Source of the DNA: JABCZS01 sp041660525
Lineage (GTDB): Bacteria; Pseudomonadota; Gammaproteobacteria; JABCZS01
DNA: 64,000 nucleotides
Direction: 5' to 3'
NCBI GenBank assembly: GCA_041660525.1
Contig: JBAZWD010000001.1
Location: 1 to 64,000, forward strand
A program made the position numbers and the translations under genes. Below the pieces are notes generated by a model that was not told where the DNA came from, searched no databases, and was given only the letters and a program-made list of their open reading frames with translations. Positions 36,784 through 45,559 of this stretch are shown here, in pieces; the stretch's first letter is position 1, and each line of letters begins with the position of its first letter.

Positions 36784-37082
36784 TGAATAAAATCAGAACT
36801 GATGAAGAACTTGAACAGCTTAAAAAAAATAATAACTACTTGATTGATGAAACTTGGGCAAATTTTAAAATATGGTTAATAAGAATAACCGGTACATTAT
36901 TAGTTTTCCTAGTGGCTTTTGCATTAACTTTATCAGCTGTATTATTAATACACTACATCCACCTCATTTGGGGAAATCAACAAGAAATAAAAAACGTCAT
37001 CATTAATTGCTTTAGTGCCTTTTTTGGCGGCACAATGACAATTGTAATGGGTAGATTTATAAAGGTTTTTAACGAAAAATAA
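36783..37082 (+). CDS. Small two-helix membrane protein, partner of the ImmA-like gene
   Basis: I do not recognise this 99-residue protein. It has a charged N-terminus (about 27 residues), a first helix of about residues 33-58, and a second hydrophobic segment of about residues 72-90 (INCFSAFFGGTMTIVMG). The ATG overlaps the stop of the metallopeptidase gene by one base, so the two are translated together. The membrane location hints that it could be the substrate, sensor or effector of the protease, but no function is known. Confidence 0.6.
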   Translation: MNKIRTDEELEQLKKNNNYLIDETWANFKIWLIRITGTLLVFLVAFALTLSAVLLIHYIHLIWGNQQEIKNVIINCFSAFFGGTMTIVMGRFIKVFNEK

Positions 37083-37175
37083 AGCTGCTCACCACAGACT
37101 TTAAAGCCCACCGATATTTACAGCTAAAAATTCGTCGATTTATCAATTTTTATTTAAGTAGTAACGATTAATCAA

Positions 37176-40100
37176 TTACACATTTTGTTGTTTATATTTC
37201 ACCTTAAAAAACAAACTATATAACACTGGCACAACACCCAAGGTTAAAATCGTCGCAATTGAAATCCCGAAAATAATGGCAATCGCCATTGAGCGCCACA
37301 TTAAACCACCACCAATCCAAAGCGGTATCATGCCTGCCACTGTCGTGGCTGTTGTTAATAAAATCGGGCGTAAACGTTGTTGTGCTGCTTCAATGATGGC
37401 TTGTGCTGCGGGCAGTGCATTTTCTTCTATTTCAATGCGAATTCTATCTAATAAAACAATCGCATTATTAATGATAATGCCCGCGAGTGAAATCACACCC
37501 AGTAATGTCATAAAATCAAAAGGCGCACCTGTGACTAATAAGCCAATCACGACGCCGATAATGGATAAAGGAATCGTGCATAAAATAATGAGTGGTTGCG
37601 TAATCGAATTAAATTGTGCAATCAAAATAAATATGATGAGTAACGCAGCAATCGGTAATTTTGCCACAATAGCCGCTTGCGATTTTACTGCTGTTTCTTC
37701 TTCACCGCCAAATTCCCAAGAAAAACCAAACGGCCAAGTTTTTGCTTGCTCTTCCATATAAGGGCGAATTTGTTGCGTAATATCTTTAGCTGTAACATCG
37801 GGCTCAATTAATGCTTCAACGGTAACGGTGCGTAAACGATTACGTCTTTCAATATTGCCAGGTTGCCAAAGTAATTCGGGTGTCGCAACTTGCGTTAACG
37901 GAACTGATTTTCCTGTGGCTTGCGAGTAAACATTAATACTTGTAATATCATTGCTGATTAATCCGGGTTGTGCGGAGCGTATCATAATCGGAATGAGTTC
38001 ATCGCCTTCACGGTAATCACTGGCTTCAATTCCTGTTAAAAATGCTTGCGTTGAAATTGCAATATCTTCGTGTGTTACACCTGCTAATTGTGCGCGCGCT
38101 TCATCAATATTTAAAACAATTTTTTTACTGCGCCCGCCCCAATCATCGGTGACTAATTTTGCGCCAGGAATACTTGCCACATGCGCTTTTACTTTTTCGG
38201 CAATTGTGAATAATTCATCATTATCACGACCAGAAATACGAATCGCAACCGGCGGCCATGCATCTGGCCCATAAGTCAACGGCCGTAATGTAGGCGAAAC
38301 ATCCGGATAATGTTGAATAATAAATTTTTCAATTGCAGGCATGAGCACATTGACATTATTTTTTAAGCTAATACCATTAACCACCATAATGGCATAAGCA
38401 ATATTCGGCGGCTCTGGTGCGTAAGGTAATACAAATTTAGGACCACCATCGCCAATATAGGTCACATAATTTTCAATATTGTCTTGCTGCGCAATAAATT
38501 GTTCAACACCATCCACCACTTGCAATGTGCGCTCTATCGGTGCACCTTGCGGTAATTTTAATTCAACTGTAAATGTAGGACGCTCATTTGCTGGAAAAAA
38601 CACACTGGGAATCAATTTAAAACATTGCAGTGAAATTAAAAAAATAACCCCCATCACCATCATGGTTTTCCAAGGCCGCTGCAAAACATATAACAATACT
38701 TCACGGTACTTTTTATAAAAAGGTGTATTAAAATTTTCCTCTGCTTGATCAACGCGCATAAATTTTACGCATAATAAAGGGATTAATGTTAAAGCGATAA
38801 ACCAAGAAATTAATAAAGTAATGGTGATCACTTTAAACAAACTCGCTACGTTTTCACTGGTGGGCGATTCGGCTAATATAATCGGTAAAAATGCAGCAAT
38901 GGTTGTAAGAGAGGATGTCAAAAGCGGTATGCGTAATTCTTTGCCCGCGGCAATTGCAGCGTCTTTTGCAGATTTTCCTTGGCGCATTTGCACCATCACC
39001 GATTCAGCCATAACGATCGCATTATCAACGAGTATGCCTAATGCAATAATTAAAGACGCTAATGAAACTTGTTCCAGCCATACGCCCCACAGTGACATAA
39101 TATAAAATGTAATCAACATGGTGGTGGGAATAAGTGTTGCAACAATTAAACCTGTACGCATGCCTAATGAAATTAACATAACGAGCGCTACTATCGCGAT
39201 AGCTTGATATAAATTGCTCAAGAAATTATTAATTTTATCATTGACAATATCGGGTGCAAACATAAACTGTTCAATACTAATGCCAACGGGATAAGTTTTA
39301 AGCGCACGTTCAATAATAGGGTCAACTTCTTTTCCAAGCTCCACAATATTGCCACCACTACGTAATGAAATCGCTAATGCGAGCGAAGGTGTTCCATTTG
39401 TATGCATGATTTCTTTAGGTGGATCGATATACATACGTTTCAGCGTAACAATATCTTCGAGGCGAACAACTTCTGAGGAATCTGGTAATTGCACAACGCT
39501 GCGGCCAATATCATCAATGGATTCAAAATTACCTGTCGGCTCAATCACAATTTTTTCATATTGGGTACGAATGTCACCGCCGGGTAAAATAATATTACGC
39601 TCTTGTAACATTTTGATTAACATTTTCGGTGAGATGCCCATTTGCGCTAAGCGTGCATTATCGTATTCTAAAACTACCCATTCATCTTGCGCGCCAATAA
39701 TATCTACTTTTGCTACTTGATCAGCGAGTAACAATTCATTTTGAATTTGCTTAGCGATTTCTTTTAATTGATGATAAGAAAATCCATCGCCAGTTAAGGT
39801 ATAAATGGTGCCAAATACATCACCAAATTCATCATTAACAAAAGGCCCGACAACGCCTTCGGGTAAATCACGTTTAGCATCATCTACTTTACGCCGCAGA
39901 TTATCCCAAATGGGCCGCATGTTTTTATATTGATCTTTAATCGTCACATAAATAACGGAAAGACCATCACGCGAAGTACTTTTGACAAAATCCACTTCTG
40001 GGATTTGTTGTATGGATTTTTCTAGTTTATCTGTGACTAATAATTCAATGCGATCCGGACTTGCGCCAGGGAAAAAAGTTTGCACCATGGCTACGCGCAC

Positions 40101-40223
40101 TATGTATCCTGGATCTTCGCTGCGTGGCATGGATAGGTATGCAGAAATGCCTGCAAATAATAAGACGATTAATAACGTAAACGTAATGCGATCTTTTTCA
40201 ATCGCAAAGCGTGTAATATCCAA
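37176..40223 (-). CDS. RND efflux permease (AcrB family)
   Basis: This 1015-residue inner-membrane pump uses the proton gradient to export substrates. It has the N-terminal helix (TFTLLIVLLFAGISAYLSMP), large periplasmic loops, and helix 4 with GILVDNAIVMAESV, which contains the conserved aspartate of the proton relay. Family members of this shorter type sit with one adaptor gene, as here (21 bp upstream). No outer-membrane factor is near, so it must use a TolC from elsewhere. Substrate unknown. Confidence 0.9.
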   Translation of the reverse strand: MDITRFAIEKDRITFTLLIVLLFAGISAYLSMPRSEDPGYIVRVAMVQTFFPGASPDRIELLVTDKLEKSIQQIPEVDFVKSTSRDGLSVIYVTIKDQYKNMRPIWDNLRRKVDDAKRDLPEGVVGPFVNDEFGDVFGTIYTLTGDGFSYHQLKEIAKQIQNELLLADQVAKVDIIGAQDEWVVLEYDNARLAQMGISPKMLIKMLQERNIILPGGDIRTQYEKIVIEPTGNFESIDDIGRSVVQLPDSSEVVRLEDIVTLKRMYIDPPKEIMHTNGTPSLALAISLRSGGNIVELGKEVDPIIERALKTYPVGISIEQFMFAPDIVNDKINNFLSNLYQAIAIVALVMLISLGMRTGLIVATLIPTTMLITFYIMSLWGVWLEQVSLASLIIALGILVDNAIVMAESVMVQMRQGKSAKDAAIAAGKELRIPLLTSSLTTIAAFLPIILAESPTSENVASLFKVITITLLISWFIALTLIPLLCVKFMRVDQAEENFNTPFYKKYREVLLYVLQRPWKTMMVMGVIFLISLQCFKLIPSVFFPANERPTFTVELKLPQGAPIERTLQVVDGVEQFIAQQDNIENYVTYIGDGGPKFVLPYAPEPPNIAYAIMVVNGISLKNNVNVLMPAIEKFIIQHYPDVSPTLRPLTYGPDAWPPVAIRISGRDNDELFTIAEKVKAHVASIPGAKLVTDDWGGRSKKIVLNIDEARAQLAGVTHEDIAISTQAFLTGIEASDYREGDELIPIMIRSAQPGLISNDITSINVYSQATGKSVPLTQVATPELLWQPGNIERRNRLRTVTVEALIEPDVTAKDITQQIRPYMEEQAKTWPFGFSWEFGGEEETAVKSQAAIVAKLPIAALLIIFILIAQFNSITQPLIILCTIPLSIIGVVIGLLVTGAPFDFMTLLGVISLAGIIINNAIVLLDRIRIEIEENALPAAQAIIEAAQQRLRPILLTTATTVAGMIPLWIGGGLMWRSMAIAIIFGISIATILTLGVVPVLYSLFFKVKYKQQNV

Positions 40224-40244
40224 AATTGAATCTCCTTTTCCCTG

Positions 40245-41345
40245 CTATTTCAACAATGTAACCATTTCTTGTTCTGTTAATTGTTTTACACCTGCAGTTG
40301 CAATGTAATCACCGGCTGTTAAACCTTGGGTAATCACAAGACCCATACGTGTTAAATCACCTACTGTTACGCTGCGACGGTGCGCGCGCCAATATCCAGG
40401 GTGTTCTTTATCTTCTTGCAATATAAAAACAAATGTCCCGTCTTTATCTTCGCCCACGGCAACGGCTGGCACAATAATATTATTCGCATATTGCTCGGCA
40501 GCTTTAAAATTAAATTCAACATCTGCTGCCATGCCAGAGCGTATTTGCGTTTGTTCACAATTCTGAAAAAGCTCTACCCGCACAGGATAAGTAGCCGAAC
40601 GCACGCCAGTGGCTATCCCCACTTCTTTAACATCGGCAAAAAATGTTTGGCCCGGAAATGCTTGTGCACGTACATTTACACGATCGCCTGGTTTAATTTG
40701 ATTAATCACGGTTTCAGGAACCGATACTGTCACTTGCGGGCAAGCACCGCAATTAACGCCAATCACAGGTTGTCCCTGGCCAATATTTTCATTTAATTCA
40801 AAATAAACCGCGGCAATATGACATTGATCCGGTGATTTAATTTCCGTATAACTTAATTGCAATTGCGCGGCTTCCAATTGTGCTTGTGCGGATTCCACTT
40901 GCGCTTTATGTGATTCCGACCCCGCGCGCGCTGCATCTAAATCATTTTTTGAAGCATTACGATTTTCATACAAACTTTTGGTCCGCTCATAATCCGCCTG
41001 TTTATTGCGGTATTGTGCTTGTGCTAAATCCAGCGCAGCTTGCGCTTGTTGCACCGCAATTTGATAATCACGATTATCCAGGCTAGCCAATAATTGCTGC
41101 GCATTAACAGTGTCGCCCACATTAACCGGTCTTTGCGCCAAGGTTCCTGCCACTTTAAAACTTAAAATAGCTTCATAACCGGCTTCCACTTTTCCGGAAA
41201 ACGTCCGAAATAATTGCGTTGCGCTATTTTCAACGACTGCATATTGTACAGGCCTTGCATTTTGCTCTTCGGCAGGTGTCCCACTGCAAGCGCTCAAGAA
41301 TAAAAAGGTGAGGAATACCAACAGTATTTGTATTAATTGCTTCAT
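40245..41345 (-). CDS. RND efflux periplasmic adaptor lipoprotein
   Basis: The adaptor links the RND pump to an outer-membrane channel. The ATG at 41345 gives a lipoprotein signal (MKQLIQILLVFLTFLFLSAC) with the lipobox cysteine at residue 20; an upstream in-frame start at 41396 would put 17 residues before it. The biotinyl-lipoyl-like half-motifs (FKVAGTLAQRPVNVGDTV and SYTEIKSP) flank a coiled-coil hairpin (about residues 85-155), and the C-terminal beta domain ends at residue 366. It is 21 bp upstream of the pump gene. Confidence 0.9.
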   Translation of the reverse strand: MKQLIQILLVFLTFLFLSACSGTPAEEQNARPVQYAVVENSATQLFRTFSGKVEAGYEAILSFKVAGTLAQRPVNVGDTVNAQQLLASLDNRDYQIAVQQAQAALDLAQAQYRNKQADYERTKSLYENRNASKNDLDAARAGSESHKAQVESAQAQLEAAQLQLSYTEIKSPDQCHIAAVYFELNENIGQGQPVIGVNCGACPQVTVSVPETVINQIKPGDRVNVRAQAFPGQTFFADVKEVGIATGVRSATYPVRVELFQNCEQTQIRSGMAADVEFNFKAAEQYANNIIVPAVAVGEDKDGTFVFILQEDKEHPGYWRAHRRSVTVGDLTRMGLVITQGLTAGDYIATAGVKQLTEQEMVTLLK

Positions 41346-41401
41346 TTTTAGGGGTACCCATCTAGCGATATGATTAAGATTGTTATAGTATAACAAACAT
41401 T

Positions 41402-41506
41402 ATGTATAAAATTATCTGTATTATCCTGTCTTTATGCTTATGTGCCTGTGGTCAATCAGGCCCGCTTTATTTGCCGGATGAACCACAGCAAGAAGAGGAT
41501 AACTAA
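41402..41506 (+). CDS. lptM: LptM (YifL)-type small lipoprotein
   Basis: This 34-residue peptide is too short for most gene calls. It has a signal ending LCLCAC, with the lipid-modified cysteine at residue 16, followed directly by GQSGPLYLPDE, the LptM signature. LptM helps assemble the LptD-LptE LPS-export complex in the outer membrane. Its stop overlaps the lysA ATG (TAATG); a place before lysA-dapF is usual for it. Confidence 0.88.
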   Translation: MYKIICIILSLCLCACGQSGPLYLPDEPQQEEDN

Positions 41507-42750
41507 TGTCTGCTTTTCATTACCATCAGCAAGAACTTTATGTCGAAAAAGTGCCTTTAGCACAAATAGCTGAGCAATGGGGTACGCCCACTTATGTTTA
41601 CTCATTTTCTTCCTTACTTGCTAATTATCACGCTTTTACACAAGCACTACAAGAACAAGAACATTTAATTTGTTATGCCGTTAAAGCCAATAGCAATATT
41701 GCATTACTTAATTGTTTAGCCAAACAAGGTTGTGGATTTGATATCGTATCGTTAGGTGAATTACACCGGGTATTGGCAGCAGGCGGTGATGTCAGAAAAA
41801 TTGTTTTCTCTGGCGTTGGCAAAAGTGAATTGGATATACGCAATGCGCTGGATATTGGCATTGCTTGTTTTAATGTAGAATCGGCGCCCGAGCTTGATAA
41901 AATTCAAATGATTGCAAAACGTTTAAATAAACCTGCCTCTATTTCTATTCGTGTGAACCCCAATGTGGATGCTAAAACCCATCCTTATATTTCTACCGGA
42001 TTAAAAATTCATAAATTTGGTGTGGATATTGATGATGCACTAAAACTTTATCAACATGCGCAATCCTTATCGCATATTAAAATTCATGGCATTGATTGCC
42101 ATATTGGTTCACAAATTACTTCCATGGAACCTTTTTTAGAAGCATTGGATCAAGTATTAGATCTCATCGATCAATTAAAAAAATCCGGAATAGAAATTGC
42201 GCATTTAAATTTAGGCGGCGGCTTAGGTGTGCGTTATCATGATGAAACACCTCCTGATATTTCTACTTATTGTGCGGCTTTAGTGAAGCATTTAAGAGGG
42301 CGTTCCATAAAATTAATTTTAGAACCCGGGCGTGCACTTGTAGCCAATATTGGTATTTTATTAACACGATTAGAATACATTAAACAAACACCCGACAAAC
42401 AATTCGCCATCGTCGATGCAGCCATGAATGATCTGCTGCGTCCAAGTTTATATGACGCGTGGCATACTATATTACCTGTGACAAAGCATCCAGATATCAG
42501 CGAAAAGAATTATGATGTTGTGGGACCTGTGTGTGAAACTGGGGATTTTTTTGCAAAACAACGTGCTTTAAAAATTAAAGATCACGATTTAATTGCTATT
42601 ATGAGCGCAGGCGCTTATGGTTTTAGCATGAGTTCCAATTACAACAGTAGGCCACGTGCTGCAGAAATTGCCGTTAAAGGTGATAGTGCACGCGTGATTC
42701 GTGAACGTGAATCTTATAGCGATTTATTTAAACATGAACATTTGCTTTAA
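41506..42750 (+). CDS. lysA: Diaminopimelate decarboxylase
   Basis: LysA makes lysine from meso-diaminopimelate with PLP. The 414-residue protein has the PLP lysine in CYAVKANSN (K60), HIGSQI, the glycine-rich LNLGGGLGVRY, EPGRALVANIG and the catalytic cysteine in GPVCETGDF. Length is normal. It lies in lptM-lysA-dapF, overlapping each neighbour. Confidence 0.96.
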   Translation: MSAFHYHQQELYVEKVPLAQIAEQWGTPTYVYSFSSLLANYHAFTQALQEQEHLICYAVKANSNIALLNCLAKQGCGFDIVSLGELHRVLAAGGDVRKIVFSGVGKSELDIRNALDIGIACFNVESAPELDKIQMIAKRLNKPASISIRVNPNVDAKTHPYISTGLKIHKFGVDIDDALKLYQHAQSLSHIKIHGIDCHIGSQITSMEPFLEALDQVLDLIDQLKKSGIEIAHLNLGGGLGVRYHDETPPDISTYCAALVKHLRGRSIKLILEPGRALVANIGILLTRLEYIKQTPDKQFAIVDAAMNDLLRPSLYDAWHTILPVTKHPDISEKNYDVVGPVCETGDFFAKQRALKIKDHDLIAIMSAGAYGFSMSSNYNSRPRAAEIAVKGDSARVIRERESYSDLFKHEHLL

Positions 42751-43516
42751 TAAAATGCAGGCCTTGGGTAATGATTTTGTGTTGATAGAAACCATCACAC
42801 AAACTTTTCCCATTACGCCAGAATTTATCAAAAAAATTGCCGATAGACATTTTGGTATTGGTTGCGATCAAGTATTATTGCTGGGTCTTAGCGATAATCC
42901 CGATGCAGATTTTGAATATACAATTTATAACGGTGATGGCAGTCTTGCAAAACAATGCGGGAATGGTGCACGTTGCGTAGGTTTATTTATTAAAGAAGAA
43001 AATTTATCAGATGATAATAAAATTACGCTAGCAACTCAAGATCATTTAACCCGTGTTGATATTAGCAATGCCAAAAAAATTAGTGTGGAAATTGGTGTTC
43101 CAGTTTTTGATGAAGAAAAAAGTAAAGAATTGGGGCTTGGTGTTTTATCTGTGGGTAATCCTCATTTAATCATTTGCGTGCCAGATGTCACTCAAGCTAA
43201 TGTTGATTCTATTGGCAAAAGTTACAACGCTGCACACCCTTTATTTCCAGAAGGTGTAAACGTAAGTTTTTGCCAAGTAATTTCAAAACAACATGTAAAA
43301 TTACGCGTGTATGAGCGCGGTGTCGGTGAAACATTGGCTTGTGGTTCTGCAGCCTGTGCAACGATGGCTTATTTACGTCATTTGAATTTAATTAACGATA
43401 CAGTAAAAATAGATTTGCCTGGCGGTGAATTAACCGTAAGTTGGGCGGGCAAAGACAAACCGGTTATTTTAATGGGAAATGCTAAAAACGTTTTTTCAGG
43501 GATTTATAAATTATGA
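42734..43516 (+). CDS. dapF: Diaminopimelate epimerase
   Basis: DapF interconverts LL- and meso-diaminopimelate for lysine and peptidoglycan. I choose the ATG at 42734 (MNICFNKMQALGNDF), which matches the family N-terminus and overlaps lysA by 17 bp. The two catalytic cysteines are in KQCGNGARC and GETLACGSAAC. About 260 residues, slightly shorter than the usual 274. Confidence 0.95.
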   Translation: MNICFNKMQALGNDFVLIETITQTFPITPEFIKKIADRHFGIGCDQVLLLGLSDNPDADFEYTIYNGDGSLAKQCGNGARCVGLFIKEENLSDDNKITLATQDHLTRVDISNAKKISVEIGVPVFDEEKSKELGLGVLSVGNPHLIICVPDVTQANVDSIGKSYNAAHPLFPEGVNVSFCQVISKQHVKLRVYERGVGETLACGSAACATMAYLRHLNLINDTVKIDLPGGELTVSWAGKDKPVILMGNAKNVFSGIYKL

Positions 43517-43896
43517 TCAATATTATGAATTACATGCGCCCTTTAGGTTTTGTTGCGATTTTTATAGCTTTATTTACTTGGGGCTTAGAATGGGGTAATT
43601 TTGTCGCGCAGTGTCCGTATTGTCAGGTGCAACGCACAATGATCGGTTTATTAGGTATTCTAATGGTGTTACCAGATTATCGTTATCTTTCACAATTTCT
43701 GACTGTGATTTTTGGTCTCTTTGGTACGCACGTAGCATGCTCACAAATTTTTGCGATTGTACGCGATTATAATTTTAATATATTACTTATTCTCGCAATA
43801 TGTGCATTTTGTATTATGGTTGGACAAATACTGATGCTGATTGCACGTGCATATCAACGTTTAATGAAACAACACGGAGCACATTATGTTAATTAG
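43513..43896 (+). CDS. DsbB-like membrane protein with a single CxxC
   Basis: The 127-residue protein has about four hydrophobic segments and, after the first, the motif CPYCQVQR (C34-C37, R41). This CxxCxxxR pattern is that of DsbB, in which the arginine helps bind quinone. The second DsbB cysteine pair, in a periplasmic loop, is missing: only isolated cysteines occur later (HVACSQ, ICAFC). It is shorter than DsbB (about 176 residues). It may be a reduced DsbB relative or a paralogue with another job. It overlaps dapF and the OsmC gene, so it is in the lysA-dapF operon. Confidence 0.6.
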   Translation: MINIMNYMRPLGFVAIFIALFTWGLEWGNFVAQCPYCQVQRTMIGLLGILMVLPDYRYLSQFLTVIFGLFGTHVACSQIFAIVRDYNFNILLILAICAFCIMVGQILMLIARAYQRLMKQHGAHYVN

Positions 43897-44317
43897 AAAA
43901 GCACACGCACAATGGAATGGCACTTTAAAAGAAGGTCACGGCAAATTTGAAGTCGGCAATTCACGCTGGTCCGCACCTTATTCTTTCCAAACCCGTTTTG
44001 GAGAAGGTGAACAAGGCACAAATCCTGAAGAATTAATTGCAGCAGCACATGCCAGTTGTTATGCGATGGCTTTAGCAGCAACACTTGAGCAAGCCGGTTT
44101 TATTGCTACAGCAGTTGATGCAACTGCAAATGTGCGTTTAGATACAGTCCCTGGTGGATTTGCTATCACAGAAATTACACTCGATGTAAACGCAAAAGTA
44201 CCTGGCTTAGATGCAGCGCAATTTGCAACAATAGCAGAACAAGTAAAAACCAATTGCCCCGTATCAAAAGCATTAGCCAGTGTTAAAATCACCTTAAACG
44301 CGCGTTTGGAAGCTTAA
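43886..44317 (+). CDS. OsmC/Ohr-family peroxiredoxin
   Basis: OsmC-type enzymes reduce organic peroxides. The 143-residue protein has the two catalytic cysteines in AAHASCYAMA (about residue 57) and TNCPVSKAL (about residue 124), plus GTNPEELIAAAHA. It starts inside the DsbB-like gene end and is followed 1 bp later by the rhodanese gene, suggesting a thiol-related gene cluster. Confidence 0.92.
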   Translation: MLIRKAHAQWNGTLKEGHGKFEVGNSRWSAPYSFQTRFGEGEQGTNPEELIAAAHASCYAMALAATLEQAGFIATAVDATANVRLDTVPGGFAITEITLDVNAKVPGLDAAQFATIAEQVKTNCPVSKALASVKITLNARLEA

Positions 44318-44318
44318 T

Positions 44319-44618
44319 ATGATCGAAACAATTTCGGTTAGCGATTTGCATGAGCAATTAAAAAAAGACGAAGAAATCTTTTTATTAGATGTACGCGAGC
44401 CTCACGAATTTACCGCATTTAATATTCAAGGCTATTTAATTCCTTTAGCAGAATTACTCGAGCGCTTAAATGAAATCCCTAAAGACAAACCCATCGTCGT
44501 TTATTGCCGCTCCGGCCAACGCAGCGATGTTGCCGGACAATTATTAAAATCGCAAGGTTATCATGATGTAAAAAATCTTGCGGGTGGTATGTTGGCTTGG
44601 CAAGAAGCCTTTTCTTAA
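44319..44618 (+). CDS. Single-domain rhodanese-like protein
   Basis: The 99-residue protein is one rhodanese domain: LLDVREPHEF, the cysteine loop VYCRSGQRS and NLAGGMLAW at the end. It probably moves sulfur on its cysteine, with an unknown partner. No signal or membrane segment is present. It directly follows the OsmC gene. Confidence 0.9.
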   Translation: MIETISVSDLHEQLKKDEEIFLLDVREPHEFTAFNIQGYLIPLAELLERLNEIPKDKPIVVYCRSGQRSDVAGQLLKSQGYHDVKNLAGGMLAWQEAFS

Positions 44619-44651
44619 AATATCCATATTAAGCTGCTTTTTAGTTAATTA

Positions 44652-44688
44652 ACAAAAGGGAGGAGGCAATTTGCCACCCCCCTTTGTA
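44652..44688. repeat. Long GC-rich hairpin upstream of the Bro-N gene
   Basis: ACAAAAGGGAGGAGGCAA (44652-44669) pairs at nearly all positions with TTGCCACCCCCCTTTGT (44671-44687). There is no T-run on either side, so it is a poor intrinsic terminator. It may stop the rhodanese transcript with Rho, or control the next gene, whose possible promoter overlaps it (TTGTAA at 44684, TAGAAT at 44708). Confidence 0.6.
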
Positions 44689-44733
44689 ACCTGTTGATAA
44701 ATAATGATAGAATAGATTCACAGGAGAAAAAGC

Positions 44734-45558
44734 ATGAATAAAAAAACAGCTATTGTATTATTTAAAGAAAAGACCATTCGCCGCACATGGCATAATGAAG
44801 AATGGTGGTTTGCCATAGTCGATGTAATTGCAGCAGTTACAGATTCAACACAGCCTCAAGGCTATCTTAAAGATATGCGCCGAAGGGATCCCGAATTGAA
44901 TAAAAGCTGGGAACAAATTGCAGCGCCTCTTTTGATAGAAACCTCAGGCGGTACCCAAGAAATCAACTGCGCGAATACTGAAAACATCCTGCGTATTATT
45001 CAATCTATTCCATCACCAAAAGCAGAACCTTTTAAACTATGGTTAGCAAAAGTTGGATATGAGCGCATCCAAGAAATTGAAAATCCTGAACTCGCTCAAG
45101 AAAGAATGAAACAACTCTACGAACTAAAAGGCTATCCCAAAGAGTGGATCGATAAACGTTTACGTGGCATAGCCATTCGACAAAATCTTACTGATGAATG
45201 GCTTGAGCGCGGGGTTACAAACAACCAAGATTACGCCATTCTAACTGCAGAAATTTCCAAAGCTACTTTTGGCATGACACCCAAAGAATATAAAGAATTT
45301 AAAAATTTACCTGATACAACAAAAGCAAATCTGCGTGATCATATGACAGAGTTAGAGCTGATTTTTACAATGCTAGGTGAAAAAGTCACCACTGAAATTT
45401 CAAAAAAAGAAAAACCAAATGAAATGCCCGAGCACAAAAAAGTAGCTCGCCGTGGTGGTGCTGTTGCAGGTGATGCGCGTAAAGCTACAGAGAAAGAATT
45501 AAATGATAGTGTGATTAGTCAAAGAAATTATTTGGGACTTTTGGAGGAACAAGAATAA
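44734..45558 (+). CDS. Bro-N domain protein (phage antirepressor / DinD-like)
   Basis: The 274-residue protein has an N-terminal BRO domain (IRRTWHNEEWWFAIVDVIAAV; about residues 14-110), as in phage antirepressors and baculovirus BRO proteins. The C-terminal half has FGMTPKEYKEFK, an ELIFTMLGE segment, and a basic GGAVAGDARKATE motif like that of damage-inducible DinD. CAGGAGAA precedes the ATG. It is probably a DNA-binding accessory gene of mobile origin. The second gene starts 2 bp after its stop. Confidence 0.75.
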   Translation: MNKKTAIVLFKEKTIRRTWHNEEWWFAIVDVIAAVTDSTQPQGYLKDMRRRDPELNKSWEQIAAPLLIETSGGTQEINCANTENILRIIQSIPSPKAEPFKLWLAKVGYERIQEIENPELAQERMKQLYELKGYPKEWIDKRLRGIAIRQNLTDEWLERGVTNNQDYAILTAEISKATFGMTPKEYKEFKNLPDTTKANLRDHMTELELIFTMLGEKVTTEISKKEKPNEMPEHKKVARRGGAVAGDARKATEKELNDSVISQRNYLGLLEEQE

Positions 45559-45559
45559 C

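Larger units (their letters stand above)
36067..37156. repeat. Duplicated MFS-remnant sequence flanking the ImmA-like module
   Basis: CCGATATTTACAGC occurs at 36121-36134 and again at 37111-37124, followed on both sides by about 32 bp that are roughly 70% alike. The 13-mer AAGCCCACCGATA occurs at 36067-36079 and at 37104-37116. In the right copy the two motifs are fused through their shared CCGATA, as if the 47 bp from one CCGATA to the next had been deleted there. The repeats enclose the ImmA-like gene and its partner. An insertion or duplication event explains this best. Confidence 0.6.

Noticed and set aside
37276..40308. Several plus-strand frames opposite the RND pump gene
   Set aside because: Codon pattern and repeats of Ala/Thr/Met-rich sequence are typical shadows of a membrane protein gene on the other strand.
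44691..44733. A LexA box before the DinD-like Bro-N gene
   Set aside because: CTGT and ACAG occur, but at the wrong spacing for an SOS box.
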